Assembly: GCF_014873915.1 (NCBI RefSeq) | Contig: NZ_JADBEJ010000004.1 | Location: 1,302,001 to 1,366,000, forward strand | Source of the DNA: Amycolatopsis roodepoortensis | Lineage (GTDB): Bacteria > Actinomycetota > Actinomycetes > Mycobacteriales > Pseudonocardiaceae | Length of the DNA stretch: 64,000 bases | Direction of reading: 5' to 3' | Shown here: positions 60,235 to 64,000 of the stretch, piece by piece | Numbering within the stretch: position 1 is the stretch's first letter | How the letters are laid out: each line of letters begins with the position of its first letter | The notes under the pieces: model-generated | The model's input: the letters and a program-made list of their open reading frames with translations, nothing else | What the model was told of the DNA's origin: nothing | Database searches by the model: none | Position numbers and translations under genes: made by a program

Positions 60235-61863
60235 TCAGCTCCGTTCGTAGACGATGTCGCCGCCGACGGCGGTGGCGACGACGTTGATCGAATCCAAAGT
60301 GGACTCGTCGGTCGGGTCGGCCGAGAGGACGGCGAAGTCGGCGAGCTTGCCGATCTCCAGCGTTCCCAGGTCCTTCTCGGCGAAAGCGGCGTACGCGGAT
60401 CCGTACGTGTACGCGCGCAGCGCTTCGGCGGGCGTGAGCCGCTCGTCGGGACCCAGCACGACTCCGGACGCGGTCTTCCGCCGCACCATGTCGGCCAGCG
60501 CGAGCAGCGGCGCGCCCTCGACGACCGGCCGGTCGGAGCTGGCCGGGAGCACGCATCCCGCGTCGAGCAGGCTCTTGAGCCGGTAGCACCACGGCTCGCG
60601 CTCGGGGCCCAGCGCGGCCCGCATGCCGTCGCCGATCTCGTTGACGAACCGGCCCTGTGGCGAGGCGATGAGCCCCAGCGACGCCAGCCGTTCCAGTTCC
60701 TCGGGCCGCAGCACCGCGCAGTGCTCGATGCGGTGCCGGTGATCAGGTCGCGGGTCGGCCTTCAGCGCGGCCTCGTAGGCGTCGAGGACGACGGTGATCG
60801 CGCGGTCGCCGATGGCGTGCGTCGCGATCTGCCAGCCGGCCTTGTGCGCGGCGGCGATGGTCCGCGCGATCTCGTCCTCGGGCACCTGGAAGTAGCCGAC
60901 GTTGTCCGGCTCGCCCGCGAACGGCTCGTGCATCGCGCAGGTCCGGCCGATCAGCGATCCGTCGGCGAACAGCTTCATCGCGCCGATCCGCAGCCATTCG
61001 TCGCCGAAGCCGGTGCGCATCCCCAGGTCCAAGCCGTACAGCGCTGATGGCTCCTCGGCGGGAAAGCGTGCCTCGGAGCGCGCCCCCGCGTCCAGCTCGT
61101 GCAGGACGCTCGCGGCGACCATCACCGTGCTCCGCACGCGCAGCACCCCGCGTTCGCGCGCCAGCTGGTACGCGGCGAGTTCGGCGGGGGTCTCCCCCAC
61201 GAGGCCCCCGCCGATCCCGGCCTCCTGGACACTCGTGATGCCCTCGGCCAGGTACCGCTCGCTCGCCCTGTCCAGGCCGCGGACGACCCGTTCCACCGGC
61301 GTCGGATAGGTCAGCGGCCGCAGCAAGAGCTGGGCCTGCTCCCGCAGCAACCCGGTCGGCGAACCGTCCTCGTCACGGACGACGTCGCCACCGACCGGCA
61401 CGTTCGCCAGGTCCAGCCGCTCCAGGACGGCGGAGTTGACCACGGTCATATGCCCTGAAGTGTGCTTGAGCCGCACGAGGTGCCCAGGAGCGGCGCGATC
61501 GAGCCCCTGTCTCGTCGGATGGCCGCCGTCCAGCTTGTTCTGGTCGTAGCCGCTGCCGATGATCCAGCCGCCCGGCGGGGTTTCGGCCGCGCGCCGCGCG
61601 ACGGCGTCGTACACCTCGTCGACGCTGCGGCAATCGGACAGGGCGACGTCGTCGAGCGCCATGCCGAACCAGGCCATGTGGTTGTGCGCGTCGTGGAATC
61701 CGGGCACCACCACCGACCCGCCGAGATCCACCCGGTGCTTTGCGGAAAGCGCGGTCGCATCGTCACCTAACGCGACGATTCGCCCGTTCAGCACCGCAAG
61801 CGCTATGGATTCCTCCGTCCCGGTGAGGAACCGGGCGTTCTCGTAGACCGTGTCGACCCGCAT
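60235..61863 (-). CDS. YtcJ-like metal-dependent amidohydrolase
   Basis: Amidohydrolase_3 protein of 542 residues. The N-terminal metal ligands are HDAHNHMAW near residue 58; further ligands are in the ITHAIGD-like QIATHAIGDRAI, HRIEHCAVL and ASSDRPVVEG. The N- and C-terminal beta sandwich strands are complete. Members (YtcJ/N-substituted formamide deformylase type) hydrolyse amides of unknown nature. No signal peptide. It is divergent from the enoyl-CoA hydratase gene with a 47-bp interval that contains an ATCG-repeat palindrome. Confidence 0.9.
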   Translation of the reverse strand: MRVDTVYENARFLTGTEESIALAVLNGRIVALGDDATALSAKHRVDLGGSVVVPGFHDAHNHMAWFGMALDDVALSDCRSVDEVYDAVARRAAETPPGGWIIGSGYDQNKLDGGHPTRQGLDRAAPGHLVRLKHTSGHMTVVNSAVLERLDLANVPVGGDVVRDEDGSPTGLLREQAQLLLRPLTYPTPVERVVRGLDRASERYLAEGITSVQEAGIGGGLVGETPAELAAYQLARERGVLRVRSTVMVAASVLHELDAGARSEARFPAEEPSALYGLDLGMRTGFGDEWLRIGAMKLFADGSLIGRTCAMHEPFAGEPDNVGYFQVPEDEIARTIAAAHKAGWQIATHAIGDRAITVVLDAYEAALKADPRPDHRHRIEHCAVLRPEELERLASLGLIASPQGRFVNEIGDGMRAALGPEREPWCYRLKSLLDAGCVLPASSDRPVVEGAPLLALADMVRRKTASGVVLGPDERLTPAEALRAYTYGSAYAAFAEKDLGTLEIGKLADFAVLSADPTDESTLDSINVVATAVGGDIVYERS

Positions 61864-61875
61864 GGATCCGACCCT

Positions 61876-61889
61876 ATCGATCGATCGAT
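61876..61889. promoter_or_regulatory. ATCG-repeat palindrome in divergent promoter
   Basis: ATCGATCGATCGAT is self-complementary over 14 bases and is extended on the right by CGGTCG. It lies in the 47 bases between the amidohydrolase and enoyl-CoA hydratase starts, where both promoters must fit. A TetR-type operator is a reasonable guess. Confidence 0.4.
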
Positions 61890-61910
61890 CGGTCGTCTAG
61901 GCTCGGCGAC

Positions 61911-62654
61911 ATGAGCACCGTGGACTACGCACTCGACGACGGAATCGCGGTCATCTGGCTGAACCGCCCCGAACGGCTCAACGCGGTGGTCGCCGAACTG
62001 GTGGACGACCTGCTGGAGGCGCTCGACGCGGCCGCCAAGTCGGACGCGCGCGCCGTCGTGCTGGCCGGGCGGGGACGCGCGTTCTGCGCGGGTCACGACC
62101 TCAAGGAACCCACCCCGCCGGGGGATTCACGCCCGCGGCTCGACCGGCTACAGGACGTGACGCGCCGTCTTCGCGGACTGCGCCAGCCCGTCATCGCCGC
62201 GGTCCACGGCTACGCGATCGGCGCGGGTGCCGAGTTCGCGATGGGCTGCGACCTGATCCTCGCCGCCGAAGACGCGGTGTTCGCCTTCCCCGAGGTCTCC
62301 CTCGGCCTGAGCGTCACGGGCGCGGCGTCGCGGTTGCTGCCGCTGCTGGTCGGCCCGCTGAAGGCCAAGGAGCTCCTGCTGCTGGGCGAACGCGTGAGCG
62401 GCACCGAGGCGGCCGAGCTCGGCCTGGTCAACGCCGCCCTGCCCGTCGACGACCTGATGGACACCGCGCTGGCCTGGGCGGCCAAGATCGCCGCTCATCC
62501 GGCGGCCGCGGCCACGATGGCCAAACGCGCGCTCGATTCCGGTATCGACAGCTCCCTCGACGCCGCGCTCGAACTCGAAGTCAGCCACGCGCTGATCACC
62601 GAGCACTCCGCCGAGGTCGCCGCCTCGGCCGAGGCGTTCCGGAGCCGGTCATGA
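61911..62654 (+). CDS. Enoyl-CoA hydratase/isomerase family protein
   Basis: Crotonase-fold protein of 247 residues: VIWLNRPERLNAV, the first oxyanion-hole strand GRAFCAGHDLKEP, the second AAVHGYAIGAGAEFAMGCDLILAAEDAVFAFPEV. In hydratases the catalytic Glu pair lies around AGAEFAM and FPEV; one Glu in each is present. It could act in degradation of fatty or aromatic acids. The stop overlaps the start of the acyl-CoA ligase gene (ATGA), so the two are coupled. Confidence 0.92.
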   Translation: MSTVDYALDDGIAVIWLNRPERLNAVVAELVDDLLEALDAAAKSDARAVVLAGRGRAFCAGHDLKEPTPPGDSRPRLDRLQDVTRRLRGLRQPVIAAVHGYAIGAGAEFAMGCDLILAAEDAVFAFPEVSLGLSVTGAASRLLPLLVGPLKAKELLLLGERVSGTEAAELGLVNAALPVDDLMDTALAWAAKIAAHPAAAATMAKRALDSGIDSSLDAALELEVSHALITEHSAEVAASAEAFRSRS

Positions 62655-64000
62655 CCTCGCTCGCCGGAATCGACACCCTCCTCGGGCTGACCGCCAGGGC
62701 CGCCGCGCTCTGGCCGGACCGGACGGCGTGGATCTTCGACTCCACCGGGGAGAGCTTCACGTTCGCCGACGTCGACGCGCGCAGCACCGAGTTCGCCCGC
62801 GCGCTGCTGGAACTCGGCGTGGAACCGGGTGACCGGGTCGCGGTGATGCTCCGCAACCAGCCCGAGTTCCCCTTGCTGTGGCTGGCCTTGGCCAAGATCG
62901 GCGGGGTGCTCGTCCCGGTCAACACCGGATACCGCGAGTTCGACGGTGCCCATGTGCTGCGGCATTCCGGTGCCAGGTTCGCCGTGGCCGCCGAGGAATT
63001 CCTGGAGCTGCTGAACAAGATCGCGCCGGAGACCTCGCTGGAACACGTGCTCACGCCCGGCGAACTCACCGGCTCCGGTGCCGTGCCGGTCTTCGCGAGT
63101 GAAGCCGAGCGCCCGGTCAACATCCAGTACACCTCGGGAACGACGGGCGCGCCCAAGGGTTGCGTACTGCCGAACCGGTATTGGACGACGCTCGCGATCG
63201 GCCTGGCCACGGACTACCCGTCGGTCGGCGCGGACGACGTCATCCTGACCGCGCAACCGTTCCACTACATCGATCCACAGTGGAACGTCGCGCTGGGGCT
63301 CGCCGGCGGCGCGACCCTGGTGGTGCTCGACCGCTTCCACCCGTCGACGTTCTGGGAGAAGATCCGCGAGCACGGCGTCACCTGGTTCTACTGCCTCGGC
63401 CTGATGCCCACCCTCCTGCTGCGCCAGCCGGAAAGCGAGCTGGACAAGGCACACCAGGTCCGCGCGATCTGCGCGTCGGCCATCCCGCGTGACCTGCACG
63501 CCGCGCTCGAAGCACGCTGGGGCACGCCGTGGTACGAGGCCTTCGGCATGACCGAGACCGGCGGCGACATCCGGATGCACCCGGCGGATCACGAGGAGAC
63601 CGTCGGCACCGGCTGCCTCGGCAGGCCGTCGCCCGCCCGCGAGGTGATGATCGCCGGCGAGGACGGGAAACCCCTGCCGCGCGGGGAAACCGGTGAGCTG
63701 CTGATCCGCGGGGTCGGCCTGATGCACGGCTACCACGACGATCCCGAAGCGACCAGGCGTGCGTTCGACGGCGGCTGGTTCCACACCGGCGACCTGGCCA
63801 CAATGGACGGCGAAGGCCGCGTGTACTACGTGGGCCGCACGAAAGACATGATCCGCCGCAGCGGCGAGAACATCTCCGCGGACGAGGTCGAACGGGCGCT
63901 GCAACTGCATCCGGCGGTGAAGCTCGCCGCTGTCATCGCGGTGCCGGACGATCTCCGCGGCGAGGAGGTCAAGGCGTACATCGTCCTCGACGAGAACGAG
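62651..64000 (+). CDS. Acyl-CoA synthetase (AMP-forming), partial
   Basis: The gene runs off the right edge after 450 codons. AMP-binding signatures are YTSGTTGAPKG near residue 160, AFGMTETGG near 300, and HTGDLATMDGEGRVYYVGRTKDMIRRSGENISADEVE near 380-415, the C-terminal lid with the catalytic Lys still beyond the edge. The overall pattern is closest to crotonobetaine/carnitine-type or medium-chain acyl-CoA ligases. With the coupled enoyl-CoA hydratase it probably activates and degrades a carboxylic acid. A link to the aryl-CoA locus 20 kb to the left is possible but unproven. Confidence 0.92.
   Translation, partial: MTSLAGIDTLLGLTARAAALWPDRTAWIFDSTGESFTFADVDARSTEFARALLELGVEPGDRVAVMLRNQPEFPLLWLALAKIGGVLVPVNTGYREFDGAHVLRHSGARFAVAAEEFLELLNKIAPETSLEHVLTPGELTGSGAVPVFASEAERPVNIQYTSGTTGAPKGCVLPNRYWTTLAIGLATDYPSVGADDVILTAQPFHYIDPQWNVALGLAGGATLVVLDRFHPSTFWEKIREHGVTWFYCLGLMPTLLLRQPESELDKAHQVRAICASAIPRDLHAALEARWGTPWYEAFGMTETGGDIRMHPADHEETVGTGCLGRPSPAREVMIAGEDGKPLPRGETGELLIRGVGLMHGYHDDPEATRRAFDGGWFHTGDLATMDGEGRVYYVGRTKDMIRRSGENISADEVERALQLHPAVKLAAVIAVPDDLRGEEVKAYIVLDENE

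Overview
The window is high-GC actinobacterial DNA. GTG starts are common, genes are tightly packed with many 4-base stop/start overlaps, and the gene families are typical of Pseudonocardiales: MprAB, an EspC-like ESX protein, SARP/NB-ARC regulators, an F420-type nitroreductase and DUF222-HNH (13E12) endonucleases. Amycolatopsis or a close relative is my inference from family content; nothing in the sequence names the organism. No plasmid or prophage backbone is visible. It reads as an accessory-rich stretch of chromosome.

Layout, left side. Positions 1-4000: a partial lipoprotein signal peptidase, the MprAB envelope-stress two-component system, a TRIC-like channel and an orphan LuxR-type response regulator. 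Positions 4328-7900: tRNA-Arg(CCT), an anchored unknown protein, and a three-gene type VII secretion module (EspC-like protein, WXG/DUF6973 effector candidate, lipoprotein). Positions 8000-10420: a cupin and its TetR regulator around a striking double operator, then MOSC, msrA and a lipoprotein. Positions 10509-17199: a type II Wadjet-like (JetABC) anti-plasmid operon in which no jetD is present, followed by a SARP-NB-ARC-TPR regulator. Positions 20262-24765: secreted proteins, a DUF222-HNH endonuclease and, directly behind it, an array of about five 145-bp imperfect repeats.

Layout, right side. Positions 24817-31939: small regulator/enzyme pairs (TetR-DoxX, SDR, a double-domain secreted protease, YciI-ECF42 sigma, SoxR with ABM and NmrA genes). 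Positions 32064-38248: methyltransferase, LysR with an FAD oxidase, acyltransferase, nitroreductase and a miniature P450-like protein. Positions 38322-43104: an aromatic-acid CoA catabolic locus (PaaX, RidA, 2-aminobenzoyl-CoA monooxygenase/reductase-like fusion, acyl-CoA dehydrogenase). Positions 43905-49800: a beta-glucan locus (GH1, ROK repressor, GH16-CBM13, GH30-CBM13) with a perfect operator. Positions 49874-55052: a GntR-controlled 5-oxoproline operon (MFS, DUF1445, pxpABC) whose last gene is altered by a tandem duplication shared with a convergent DUF222-HNH gene. Positions 56603-64000: AlkB, alcohol dehydrogenase, a short HTH protein, a DtxR-family regulator, GNAT, amidohydrolase, enoyl-CoA hydratase and a partial acyl-CoA ligase.

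The points most worth following up are the jetD-less Wadjet operon, the type VII effector/lipoprotein module, the 145-bp repeat array, the recurrent AT-centred palindrome GTCC-N5-GGAC inside and between genes, the pxpC/HNH tandem duplication and the 223-residue P450-like protein. All family names come from reading motifs by eye; no database search was run.
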